Part shown: positions 18,662 to 27,223 of the stretch, piece by piece
How the letters are laid out: every line of letters starts with the position of its first letter
How positions within the stretch are numbered: position 1 is the first letter of the stretch
DNA from: Planctomycetota bacterium
GTDB taxonomy: Bacteria > Planctomycetota > UBA8742 > UBA2392
NCBI GenBank assembly: GCA_020638635.1
Contig: JACKIE010000012.1
Location: 26,045 to 90,044, forward strand
Direction: 5' to 3'
DNA: 64,000 bases
Position numbers and translations under genes: made by a program
Notes under the pieces: generated by a model
What the model saw: only the letters and a program-made list of their open reading frames with translations
Database searches by the model: none
What the model was told of the DNA's origin: nothing

Positions 18662-19039
18662 ATGGCGGCGCTGCTGAAGGGTATCCCGGTTCTGCCCGTG
18701 GGCGATTTCGGCGCGGCTCTTTCCTTTTATAAGGACAAGCTGGGCTTCGATGAAACCTTCCGCGACAACAGCGACGCCCCCGGCTACGTCGGCCTGAAGC
18801 GTGACGATGTTGAGGTACACCTGGCCCGCGTGGACGGCGGCCTGGCCCGCACCGTCGGCGAGCAGACCATGGCGCGCTTCCTGGTAAAGGACGTGGACGG
18901 CCTGTTCAGCGAATACAGCAAGCACGGCGGCGTGATCCACCCCAACGGCAAGCTCGCCGACAAGCCCTGGGGCACCCGCGAGTTCGCCGTGCTGGACCCC
19001 ACCGGCGTCTGCATCACCTTCTACCGGGACGCGCAGTAG
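18662..19039 (+). CDS. VOC superfamily protein (glyoxalase/bleomycin-resistance fold)
   Basis: A 125-residue protein made of two beta-alpha-beta-beta-beta modules of the vicinal oxygen chelate fold. It starts with the IPVLPVGDFGAALSFYKDKLGF pattern and ends with the FAVLDPTGVCITFY pattern. Many members act as dimers on dioxygenase, glyoxalase or antibiotic-binding reactions. I see no feature that fixes a substrate. GGAGGT stands just before ATG 18662. It lies 60 bp after the Uma2 gene and 65 bp before the ABC ATPase gene. Confidence 0.88.
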   Translation: MAALLKGIPVLPVGDFGAALSFYKDKLGFDETFRDNSDAPGYVGLKRDDVEVHLARVDGGLARTVGEQTMARFLVKDVDGLFSEYSKHGGVIHPNGKLADKPWGTREFAVLDPTGVCITFYRDAQ

Positions 19040-19104
19040 TTGGCTCCAATCCATGCTGATCTTTGCAGCAGGCGCAACGCGCGCTCGCTGCTATGCTTCC
19101 CGCC

Positions 19105-19838
<734 letters not shown>

Positions 19839-19839
<1 letters not shown>

Positions 19840-21548
19840 TGCACCCGGCCCTGCGCTACCTGGCGTTCCGGCAATCGGCGGGCGGGCTGAAGCACCGGCT
19901 GTCGCGCCTGAAAAACCCGCGCTACTTCGTGCCGGCGCTGCTGGCGATCGGCTACTTCTGGCTGAGTTTCGGCATGCCGGGCCTGGTGACCTCCGTGCGC
20001 GACGTCGGCAGCACCGGCGGCTTCGAGCGTTTCCGCTTGTTCATCGGCCCGGGGTTGGGGCTGATGCTGGCCATGGGCTGGGCCATGGCGCCCTCGCGCC
20101 CGGCGCCGGCATTCACGCGCCCGGAGGCCGCGCAGCTTTTCGTGCTGCCCTTCAAGCGGCGCGACCTGGTTGCCTACCGGCTTCTGCGGCCGCAACTGAT
20201 CTTCCTGATGATCGGTGGTTTCGCAGCGCTGGGCTCATTGCGCAGCCCTGACCTGAACCCGCTGTTCTCAGGCCTGGGTGCGTTCCTGCTGATGAACCTG
20301 CTTTCGTTCAACGCCATGGCGGCGGCCTTGGCGGCCAACCGCATGAAAAACGCGCGCCTGCCCGGCCCGCTGTTGTATGTGCCGTCCATCCTGCTGCTGG
20401 CGTGGGTGCTGGTGCCGCCGCTGATCAACTACGTGCGGTTCGCAAGCTACATCCGCGATAAAGACGCATTGCTCCAGTCGATTCCATTAGTGCTGCTGGA
20501 AGGCCTCCCGGGCCGGGTTCACTGGCCCCTGCGGCAGCTTGCGCGCATGATCGGCGCTTCGGACTGGCTCGCGTTCGCAGGCGGCGCCGGCGCCGTGCTG
20601 CTCGCATGCGCCGTGCTATACGGAATCTGCATGCTGCTGGTCGCGCCGTTTGAGGAACGCGCGCTGGAACTGGCCGAAACCACCGGCCGCAAGGTTGAGG
20701 CCATGCGCCGCGGCGGCGCGTTCGCCGCGATGACCACCAGCCTGAAGAAGACGCGCAGCACGCGCCTGAAGCTGAAGCCGACGGGCCCGGCTTGGCGCGG
20801 TGTGTTCTGGCAGACCTTCGTGGCCGAGTGGCGCATCGGGATGTGGCGGCTGGCGATCGCGGTGTCGGTGATCCTGCTGGTGCTGGCGGCGGTGGGCGAT
20901 CGTATCGCGCACTCGCGCGGCGTGGCGGTGTTCTCGATCGCGCTGTCCGGCGCGATGGGCGCCATGCTGCTCATGATGTGCCCGCGCATGATGGCCACCG
21001 GCATGCACACAGAGCTGCGCCGCCTGGCGCTCTGGAAAGGCCTGCCGATCACGGGCTACGCCCTGCTGCGCGGCAAGGTGTGGGCGGGCGCGCTGCTGGC
21101 GAGCGTGCCGGGTTTCATCGCTCTGTCGGCCGCGATCATCGCCGCGCTGAGCGTGGCGAAGTGGGACGAGACGCTGCTGATCCTGGGCGTGTACGCGGCG
21201 CTGACGCCGCTGTTGCCGGTCACGGCCGTGATGATGATCGGCCTGGAAAGCGCCGCCGTGCTGATCATGCCGGCGTGGCTGAGCAGCGCGCACAGCGAGC
21301 CGGGTTTCGAGACCATCGGGCGCAATCTGCTGTCGCTGATGGTGCGCATGATCCTGGGCACGCTGCTCTCGATCATCCCGGGCGGCCTGTTCGCGATCTC
21401 CGCCGGCATCGGTTATGCGCTGCACGCACCGGTGCCTGGTCTCGCCATTGGCGGGGTGGCAGCGGCAGCGGCACTGGCCGGCGAGATGGAACTGCTGCTA
21501 ATGCTGACCGGCCGCCGCTTCGACACCATGGACGCCACGCCGGAATAG
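19839..21548 (+). CDS. ABC exporter membrane subunit
   Basis: A 569-residue polytopic membrane protein with roughly 12 hydrophobic segments in two blocks, separated by a basic loop (about 280-315). It resembles the 'putative ABC exporter' permeases of Planctomycetota and Firmicutes. The first codon overlaps the stop of the ATPase gene, which supports a two-gene ABC transporter. No substrate-binding motif is seen. It is followed by a strong hairpin and a tRNA-Ser gene on the other strand. Confidence 0.85.
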
Positions 21549-21602
21549 CGGCACCGGGGTTCGACGTACGCCCTTCGGCTCGCTTCACTCGCACAGTACA
21601 CC

Positions 21603-21636
21603 ATGAAGAAGCCCGCCTTTCGGCGGGCTTCTTCAT
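21603..21636. terminator. 15-bp hairpin between ABC permease gene and tRNA-Ser
   Basis: Perfect arms 21603-21617 and 21622-21636 (ATGAAGAAGCCCGCC) surround loop TTTC. It can end the ABC operon on the plus strand and the tRNA-Ser transcript on the minus strand; its last base overlaps the tRNA CCA. No T tract follows on either strand. Confidence 0.65.
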
Positions 21637-21638
21637 GG

Positions 21639-21725
21639 CGGAGGGGGGGGGATTCGAACCCCCGATGCCCTTTCGGACATTTCGGTTTTCGAAACCGACG
21701 CGATCAACCACTCTGCCACCCCTCC
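21639..21725 (-). tRNA. tRNA-Ser(CGA)
   Basis: An 87-nt class II tRNA with acceptor stem GGAGGGG/CCCCTCC and discriminator G. The anticodon loop is TTCGAAA with anticodon CGA, and there is a long variable arm. The T arm contains GGTTCGAATCC. CCA is encoded at 21636-21638. Confidence 0.95.
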
Positions 21726-21731
21726 GGAATT

Positions 21732-21804
21732 CCAAATTTAAAATGCAAAATTCAAAACGGCCCGGTGATGCAGCCCCATTTTGAATTTTGCATTTTTCAT
21801 TTTG
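21732..21804. repeat. Heptad element 3 (A/T-rich word CAAAATT)
   Basis: Left arm 21732-21759: CCAAATT, TAAAATG, CAAAATT, CAAAACG. Right arm 21777-21804: CATTTTG, AATTTTG, CATTTTT, CATTTTG. The arms are complementary. It lies between the tRNA-Ser gene and a small basic-protein gene and is strikingly AT-rich against its surroundings. Confidence 0.85.
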
Positions 21805-21811
21805 AATCGCG

Positions 21812-21916
21812 CTAGCGCGGGTTCGCGGCCTTGCTGGGCTTGCCCTTCTTCAGCCAACGGTTGGTGGTCTTGCGGCCCTTGGCCTGGTGACGACGCTTCA
21901 TCTTTGCCGGCTTCAT
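21812..21916 (-). CDS. 34-residue highly basic protein, translationally coupled to tadA
   Basis: A 35-codon frame whose ATG (21916-21914) overlaps the tadA stop TGA (21915-21913) as ATGA, the usual sign of translational coupling. The product has 9 Lys, 5 Arg and 1 His, one Trp, and no acidic residue. Its core reads MKRRHQAKGRKTTNRW. Such size and charge are typical of small ribosomal or RNA-binding proteins, but I do not recognise the family. It ends just before heptad element 3. It is real by position and composition; its function is unknown. Confidence 0.65.
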   Translation of the reverse strand: MKPAKMKRRHQAKGRKTTNRWLKKGKPSKAANPR

Positions 21917-22449
21917 TCCGGATCCTTTCCGCCCCTGCGCGCGATGGTGCCCTCTCGGCACTCGCGGAAGAAGCTCTTCAACAGTTCGCCTGCTTCCTCG
22001 CCCAGAACCCCTGCCTCAAGCTCCGCGCGGTGATTCAGGCGGGCATCCTGTACCAGATTGAACAATGTTCCACAAGCCCCGGCCTTTGGGTCACTTGCGC
22101 CGTACACCACGCGCTTGACCCGCCCGTTCACGATCGCACCCGCGCACATCGGGCAGGGCTCAAGCGTGACGTACAGCGTGCACTCGTCCAGGCGCCACTG
22201 GCCGCGCGCCTCCGAGGCGGCGGTCATTGCCAGCATCTCCGCGTGTGCGGTCGGGTCGTTCAAAGTCTCACGCAGGTTGTGACCGCGGCCGATGATGCGC
22301 CCCTCGTGCACCACCACGGCGCCGACGGGCACTTCGCCCTTCTCGTAGGCGGAGATCGCCTCTTTCAACGCGGCGCGCATGAAGGCGCTGTCGTCGGGCG
22401 GGTTCAGGGCCGAGGTCGGGCCACGGAGGTTGTTGGTTTCTGTGGACAT
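21913..22449 (-). CDS. tadA: tRNA-specific adenosine deaminase
   Basis: A 178-residue zinc deaminase that converts A34 to inosine in tRNA-Arg(ACG). Zinc and proton-shuttle residues are His69 and Glu71 (in the HAE motif), and Cys99 and Cys102 (in PCPMCAGA). The N-terminus is about 20 residues longer than in Escherichia coli; an internal Met at residue 24 is an alternative start. It overlaps the start of the 34-residue basic protein gene and lies 78 bp downstream of the HU gene on the same strand. Confidence 0.95.
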   Translation of the reverse strand: MSTETNNLRGPTSALNPPDDSAFMRAALKEAISAYEKGEVPVGAVVVHEGRIIGRGHNLRETLNDPTAHAEMLAMTAASEARGQWRLDECTLYVTLEPCPMCAGAIVNGRVKRVVYGASDPKAGACGTLFNLVQDARLNHRAELEAGVLGEEAGELLKSFFRECREGTIARRGGKDPE

Positions 22450-22527
22450 ACTGACTCTGTGGTCCGGATCGACGCATAAACAACGATCCGCGAAGCTTGT
22501 GGAATCCTGTGTGGAACTCGCGCGGAT

Positions 22528-22959
22528 TTATCGTTCCGAGTCGGGGTCGGGGTCGCTGGCGGCTTGGGCGGCCTCAGGCTCCTCGACTGGTATCGGCGCC
22601 GGCGCTACGGCGCCCCTGGCGTGGGCGGCACTGGCCGCGAGTTCGGCGGCGAGCTCGGCCTCGGCGTGGCGGTTGATTTCTTCCTTCATTTTCTTACCCG
22701 GCTTGATGGTGACGACGCGTTTTTCGGGCACGCGCACTTCGGCGCCGGTTTTGGGGTTGCGCGCCTTGCGCGAGCGCCGCACCTTAACCTCGAAAACACC
22801 GAAGTCCCGCAATTCCAGCCGGTTACCACGCGCAAGTTCGTTGATCACTTCGTCGATGAAGAGTTGAATGATGTCGCGGGTGATAGTTTGCTTCTGGTGA
22901 GTGTTCTCCGCGATGCGCAGAACCAGCTCTTTCTTGGTTATCGTGCGACGGGCTGTCAT
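22528..22959 (-). CDS. HU/IHF-family DNA-binding protein with acidic Ala-rich tail
   Basis: A 143-residue histone-like protein. Residues ~5-98 form the HU/IHF fold, with the DNA-binding arm signature RNPKTGAEVRVPEKRVV and the KPGKKMKEEIN end helix. After residue ~100 comes a 40-residue tail rich in Ala, Pro, Glu and Asp. Most bacterial HU proteins are ~90 residues, so the tail is an extension, opposite in charge to the Lys/Ala tails of actinobacterial HU. The gene is divergent from the CPBP protease gene across an AT-richer gap with a possible promoter. Confidence 0.92.
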   Translation of the reverse strand: MTARRTITKKELVLRIAENTHQKQTITRDIIQLFIDEVINELARGNRLELRDFGVFEVKVRRSRKARNPKTGAEVRVPEKRVVTIKPGKKMKEEINRHAEAELAAELAASAAHARGAVAPAPIPVEEPEAAQAASDPDPDSER

Positions 22960-23028
22960 ATCGAACTCACCAAAATGGCGAAGCAGGCGTTGGACAAATT
23001 ATCCTAAAGCATAGGCTGCACAAGACTT

Positions 23029-23056
23029 AGTGTATCCGATCAACGTAATATTGCAA
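23029..23056 (-). promoter_or_regulatory. Possible sigma-70 promoter of the HU gene
   Basis: On the minus strand, TTGCAA (23056-23051) is followed after 16 bases by TACACT (23034-23029), a 4/6 match to each consensus box. It is 70-100 bp upstream of the HU start, in the AT-richest part of this area. Suggestive only. Confidence 0.3.
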
Positions 23057-23099
23057 GCTGCTTCTTTCACGACAAACCCAACTTCAATCTGGTAAGTCC

Positions 23100-23870
23100 T
23101 TGAGTGATCAGCCTTTACAACAATCCAACCAAGCTGAGATTTCCATCTCAGCCGACCCGTGGGAGCAATTTCACGACGAGTATCCCATCGGACCCGTGCG
23201 CGCCATCCTGTGGATGGCTGCTTTCACCGGCGCGCAAATGGGTGTGCACTGGCTGATCGAGAACCATCACTTGACGCCACCTGGCTGGCTGCCCAGCGAC
23301 GGACCCCAACTCGGGGTGATGCTGGGGTTCACATTCGCGCTGTTGATTTTCTGGAAGTTCCTGCGCAAGGCGAAGTTACGCACGCTGGGCCTGAGTCTCG
23401 AACGCCTGCCCGGCGATCTGAAGTTCTTCGCCCTGGCGGCGCTCGGCATGGGCGCGTTTTACCTGCTGGCGGCCGGCGTGTACTGGCTGGTGTTGCAGGG
23501 AATCGTGGATGAGCCAGACCTGGCTTTCAAAGATCACCTGCGCGGCGCGATTTTCAAGGACTACAGCTTCTCGTACCTGCTGGGCGTGGTGCTGCTGTTT
23601 CCGGTGCTGGAGGAAATCTGGTTCCGCGGCCTGCTGTATCCGCCCCTGCGTGAGCGCTGGGGACGCTGGATTACCATCGTCGTTTTGTCCCTGCTGTTCG
23701 CGTTTGCGCACTCGAACAAGTTTCCGATCAACCAGTTTTTCGGCGGGCTGATTTTTGCGTGGGCCTTTGAGAAGAGGCGCACACTGGTGGCGCCAATGCT
23801 GCTGCACATCCTGGGTAACGGGGCGCTGGCCGTGCTGGGTTGGGCGCTGGTGAAGTGGCAACTGGTGTAG
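23100..23870 (+). CDS. CPBP family intramembrane metalloprotease
   Basis: A 256-residue membrane protein of the CPBP (CAAX prenyl protease/Abi) family. The three family motifs are intact: EEIWFR (E171, E172, R176), FAFAH (H204) and HILGN (H236, N240). There are about six to seven hydrophobic segments. Bacterial members process or chaperone membrane peptides; the substrate is not evident. Translation appears to start at TTG 23100, since there is no in-frame ATG before the first membrane segment. Heptad element 4 begins on the last base of its stop codon. Confidence 0.88.
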   Translation: MSDQPLQQSNQAEISISADPWEQFHDEYPIGPVRAILWMAAFTGAQMGVHWLIENHHLTPPGWLPSDGPQLGVMLGFTFALLIFWKFLRKAKLRTLGLSLERLPGDLKFFALAALGMGAFYLLAAGVYWLVLQGIVDEPDLAFKDHLRGAIFKDYSFSYLLGVVLLFPVLEEIWFRGLLYPPLRERWGRWITIVVLSLLFAFAHSNKFPINQFFGGLIFAWAFEKRRTLVAPMLLHILGNGALAVLGWALVKWQLV

Positions 23871-23930
23871 TCCCGCGTCGAGTGTCCCGCGTCCCGTGTC
23901 AACGTTGTTGGACGCGCCACGCAGGACACC
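23870..23930. repeat. Heptad element 4 (word GTCCCGC)
   Basis: Five heptads at 23870-23904: GTCCCGC, GTCGAGT, GTCCCGC, GTCCCGT, GTCAACG. Opposing heptads at 23910-23930: GGACGCG, CCACGCA, GGACACC. The first base is the final G of the upstream stop codon. Confidence 0.8.
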
Positions 23931-24001
23931 CGTTGCATCTCCCGCCCGTTGACACTGGTGAAGGGTCAGCTACCTTGCTGCCGCGATCCATCTGTAAACG
24001 C

Positions 24002-24091
<90 letters not shown>

Positions 24092-24101
24092 TGCTTGATC
24101 G

Positions 24102-24279
24102 GCGGTGGTACGACCAAACCGGTTGTACCACCGCTCCGTTTACGCCCGGATTCGCTCGCCTTCAGGCGAGCTCGGTCCGGGCTACTTCGCGTCCGAAACA
24201 GTCCGCAGGACTGTTTCGGGGTTCGAATCCCACCCTCTCCGCCATTGAAGCGCCCCGCTTGAAGCGGGGCGTTTCAATG
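24102..24279. repeat. Array of four hairpins containing a duplicated tRNA-Ser 3' end
   Basis: Hairpin 1: 24102-24115 with 24121-24134 (14 bp). Hairpin 2: 24144-24150 with 24176-24182, enclosing 24154-24160 with 24165-24171. Hairpin 3: a perfect 12-bp stem, 24193-24204 with 24208-24219. Then 24219-24244 repeats tRNA positions 24066-24091 exactly (26 bp including CCA). Hairpin 4: 24243-24260 with 24262-24279. The rest of the gap to 24404 has a REP-like stretch (24298-24335) and no gene that I can support. Confidence 0.8.
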
Positions 24280-24404
24280 GCGCCCTGCCTGCCCTGTGCT
24301 TGTCGAAGGGAGCGAGCGAAGCGAATCGAAGGGCCCGACCCTACCGAGGCCAGTTCCTCCGTTACCACTGGAATTCCCCCACCACCTTCACGCATTATCT
24401 CTGC

Positions 24405-26216
24405 ATGAAGCACGCACCGGATGACGACCTGCCCGAGCTGCTGCGCCGACGCATCCTGCGCCAGCGCAAGCGCCTCAAGTTCGTGCGCATCTCGTTCGCA
24501 ATCACGGCCGTGATCTCCGTGCTGCTGCTGTTCGGTGCGAACCAGACCCAGACGCTTGCCCCCAACTCGCGCCTGATTCTTGTCGTCCCCCACGGCGACT
24601 CCCTGTGGCTGATCGATCAGCACCTCGACCTCGCCGGCCAGAACATGCCGCAGGAAGGCTCATTCGCCCTGGTGCGCGTGCAGGGCGAGAACATCCTGGC
24701 CGGCACGCGCTACGAGGGCCTGGTGCGCAGCGCCACACCGGTGAACGGCGGCCACATCGGCATCACCACCCCCTCGCGCTTCATGCTGTTCAACACCGGC
24801 GGCGATGAATGGCAACGCGACAAGCTCGAGAGCCTGGGCCTCAACGACCCCACCGCTTCTCCCGTCGTGGTCAGCTTCAACCAGACCCTTTGGCTGTGCT
24901 GGGCCAGCGGCGCCGAGGTCATGGTGCAGCCCTTCGGCCGCCCCGAGGTCGCCGCGCGCTCCGTACACAAGGCGCGCTCGCCGGAGCTGGACCTGCAGGC
25001 GCGCGTGACGGCCGACGCGGTCTGGCTCTCGATCATCGAGACACGCAATGGCGACCTCACGCTGCTCTCGTTCACGCCCAGCATAGAGGCGGCCGTCAGC
25101 GGCGAGCCCGCCGAAGACAAGGATGCGGACGAAACACCCGATCCCGCGCCCGAAGCGCCGGCACAACTGCGCACGGCCGTGCAGCGCAACTTCAGCTCGG
25201 AGGTGACCAGCAACGTGCGGCGCGCGTCGTTTGCCGTGATCGCCAGCGCCGGCGGCCCGCGCCCGGTGGTGGCGCTGATGCGCAAGGAAGAAAGCAACCG
25301 CACCTGGCAACTGATGGTCTGGACGCGCGACGAGAAATCCAGCAAGGGAAGCTGGGTGGACGCCCTGCCGCCCGCGCGCGACAAGCCGGCCACGGGGCTT
25401 GAGCTCACCAACTTCGTGACCCTGGCCGCGCGCGGCGACAAGCTGCAGGCCGTGTACAGCGAGGCGGGCGAAGTGCGCACCAGCGAGACCGCCCTGGGCG
25501 CCGACGGCTCGCTGGAGTGGTCGCAGCCGCGGGTGCTGCCGCTGGACAAGACCAACGGGCCGGCCGTCTACATCATCTGGATTTCCCTGCTGTTCGGCGT
25601 GGTGCTGATCATGGCCAGCCAGGGCGTGTGGCTGCTGCTGAACCGCGAACGCCCGCTTGACCGCACCCTGGTCAACATCATCGAGAATCACGAGAAAGAG
25701 GCCGGCAAGAAGGAAGAGCTGCCGAAGCTGCTGTACGCCAACCCGCTGGCGCGCGCGGTTTCGCTGCTGCTGGACATCGCGATCACCAGCCCCGTCGTGA
25801 TCCTGCTGCAGAGCATTTACGGGTACAGTTGGGAGCAGGCCTACGGCTTCCTGGCAATCGGCACGGTCACCAGCTTCGACGCCAACCTGCTGCCCACACT
25901 GCAGGCTACCCTGGTGACGCTGCTGGTGCTTTCGATCTACGGCATGGTCTGCGAGCTGCTCTGGGGGCGCACCTTCGGCAAGGCGCTGTTCCGTCTGCGC
26001 GTGGTGGACGCCGACGGCGAGGCGCCGGCGGCCTGGCGCATCGTGGTGCGCAACGCCTTGAAAGTGTTCGAGCTGATCCACTGGGCCGTGCTGCTGATTC
26101 CCATGGGCCTGATGATGATGACCGGCAAGCAGCAGCGCCTGGGTGACCTCGCGGCCGGCACATTCGTGATCGTGGACGTGGTGCCCGACGAGGCGCCGGA
26201 CGACATCGACATCTAG
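24405..26216 (+). CDS. RDD family membrane protein with large extracytoplasmic region
   Basis: A 603-residue protein. One membrane segment near residues 25-45 is followed by a ~350-residue domain of repeated strands, possibly an irregular propeller. A second membrane segment follows near 385-410. The C-terminal RDD domain (about 445-590) contains NPLARAVSLLLDIAI at the start of its first helix and LWGRTFGKALFRLRVV before the last helices. RDD proteins are suspected transporters or ion exchangers; the role here is unknown. ATG 24405 follows a repeat-rich gap without an obvious ribosome-binding site. Heptad element 5 begins directly after its stop. Confidence 0.83.
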   Translation: MKHAPDDDLPELLRRRILRQRKRLKFVRISFAITAVISVLLLFGANQTQTLAPNSRLILVVPHGDSLWLIDQHLDLAGQNMPQEGSFALVRVQGENILAGTRYEGLVRSATPVNGGHIGITTPSRFMLFNTGGDEWQRDKLESLGLNDPTASPVVVSFNQTLWLCWASGAEVMVQPFGRPEVAARSVHKARSPELDLQARVTADAVWLSIIETRNGDLTLLSFTPSIEAAVSGEPAEDKDADETPDPAPEAPAQLRTAVQRNFSSEVTSNVRRASFAVIASAGGPRPVVALMRKEESNRTWQLMVWTRDEKSSKGSWVDALPPARDKPATGLELTNFVTLAARGDKLQAVYSEAGEVRTSETALGADGSLEWSQPRVLPLDKTNGPAVYIIWISLLFGVVLIMASQGVWLLLNRERPLDRTLVNIIENHEKEAGKKEELPKLLYANPLARAVSLLLDIAITSPVVILLQSIYGYSWEQAYGFLAIGTVTSFDANLLPTLQATLVTLLVLSIYGMVCELLWGRTFGKALFRLRVVDADGEAPAAWRIVVRNALKVFELIHWAVLLIPMGLMMMTGKQQRLGDLAAGTFVIVDVVPDEAPDDIDI

Positions 26217-26313
26217 CCAGGTTACAGGGGTCAGGTTTCAGGGATTTACCGAGCCCTCGATCCGCGTTCGATCTGTAGCCCTGACACCTGTAACCTGTAA
26301 CCTGAAACCTGAC
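26217..26313. repeat. Heptad element 5 (word CAGGTTA / TAACCTG)
   Basis: Left arm 26217-26244: CCAGGTT, ACAGGGG, TCAGGTT, TCAGGGA. Right arm 26279-26313: CCCTGAC, ACCTGTA, ACCTGTA, ACCTGAA, ACCTGAC. It fills the whole gap, from the base after the RDD stop codon to three bases before the amrB start codon. Confidence 0.88.
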
Positions 26314-26316
26314 TCC

Positions 26317-27132
26317 ATGACTGAAACCATCCGCCATCCGCACGTTGCCGGGCACTTCTACACCGCCGTGCCCTCGCGCCTGCGCGCCGAGATCGAAGGC
26401 TACATCGCCAAGCCCGCCGCCAAACGCGCCAGGGCTTACGGCGTGCTGGTCCCCCACGCCGGCTACATGTACTCGGGCGCGGTCTGCGGCCGTGCGCTGG
26501 CCAGTGTCGAGATCCCGGGCACGGTGCTGCTGCTGCACACCAAGCACCAGGTGGGCGGCGGGACGTTCAGCCTGGCGGGCTACCGCGAGTGGGAGACGCC
26601 GCTGGGCAAGATCCACGTGGACGAGAAGCTGACCACGGCGCTCGGCAACGTGGAAGGTATTGACGTGTCAAACCTGCCGCACTTCAACGAGCACGCCGCC
26701 GAGGTGGTGCTGCCGTTTCTGCAAGTGCTCAACCCGGCCGTGAAGATCTGCGTGATCAGCGTCAGCCACGCGCCCTTCGAGCGCGTCGAAGCCGTGGCGG
26801 AAGGCATCGCGCGCGCGATCCTGGCGCAGGACGGCGACGACACGCTGATCGTGGCCAGCAGCGACATGAACCATTACGAAGATCAGGACACCACGCTGCA
26901 GAAGGACCAGCTCGCGCTCGACAAGCTGAAGGCCTATGACACGCGCGGCATGCTGGAAGTGTGCTACAGTCGCGACATCAGCATGTGCGGCGTACACGCC
27001 ACGGCCCTGATGCTCGAAACCTGCAAGGCCCTCGGCGCCAGCCAGGTGGAGCTGCTCGAACACACCACCAGCGGTGAAACCAGCGGCGACTATAACCAGG
27101 TAGTAGGCTACGCCTCGGCCCGCGTGCTTTGA
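26317..27132 (+). CDS. amrB: AmmeMemoRadiSam system protein B (MEMO1 family)
   Basis: A 271-residue protein of the MEMO family. Hallmarks are VPHAGYMYSG (His47), the NEHAAEVVLPFLQ block, SSDMNHYED and a late CGVHA Cys. These correspond to the metal-binding residues of the class III dioxygenase-like fold, and members bind iron or copper. In many prokaryotes AmrB pairs with AMMECR1-like and radical SAM proteins; neither is in this window. ATG 26317 stands directly after heptad element 5, so no Shine-Dalgarno sequence is visible. An intrinsic terminator follows the stop. Confidence 0.93.
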   Translation: MTETIRHPHVAGHFYTAVPSRLRAEIEGYIAKPAAKRARAYGVLVPHAGYMYSGAVCGRALASVEIPGTVLLLHTKHQVGGGTFSLAGYREWETPLGKIHVDEKLTTALGNVEGIDVSNLPHFNEHAAEVVLPFLQVLNPAVKICVISVSHAPFERVEAVAEGIARAILAQDGDDTLIVASSDMNHYEDQDTTLQKDQLALDKLKAYDTRGMLEVCYSRDISMCGVHATALMLETCKALGASQVELLEHTTSGETSGDYNQVVGYASARVL

Positions 27133-27137
27133 TGTGA

Positions 27138-27164
27138 CGCGGGCGCCCCGCCCGCGGCTTTTTT
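27138..27164 (+). terminator. Intrinsic terminator of amrB
   Basis: Stem CGCGGGC/GCCCGCG (27138-27144, 27150-27156) with loop GCCCC, followed by GC and six T residues. It starts five bases after the amrB stop. Confidence 0.88.
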
Positions 27165-27223
27165 CTGACCCCTTCCCACCACCCGCCGCATTCCCGCGTT
27201 GACACCTTCCAGACGGGGATGCG

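Noticed and set aside
24092..24244. Genomic island bounded by tRNA-Ser att sites
   Set aside because: The direct repeats are 153 bp apart and enclose no gene or integrase; reported instead as a duplication of unknown origin.
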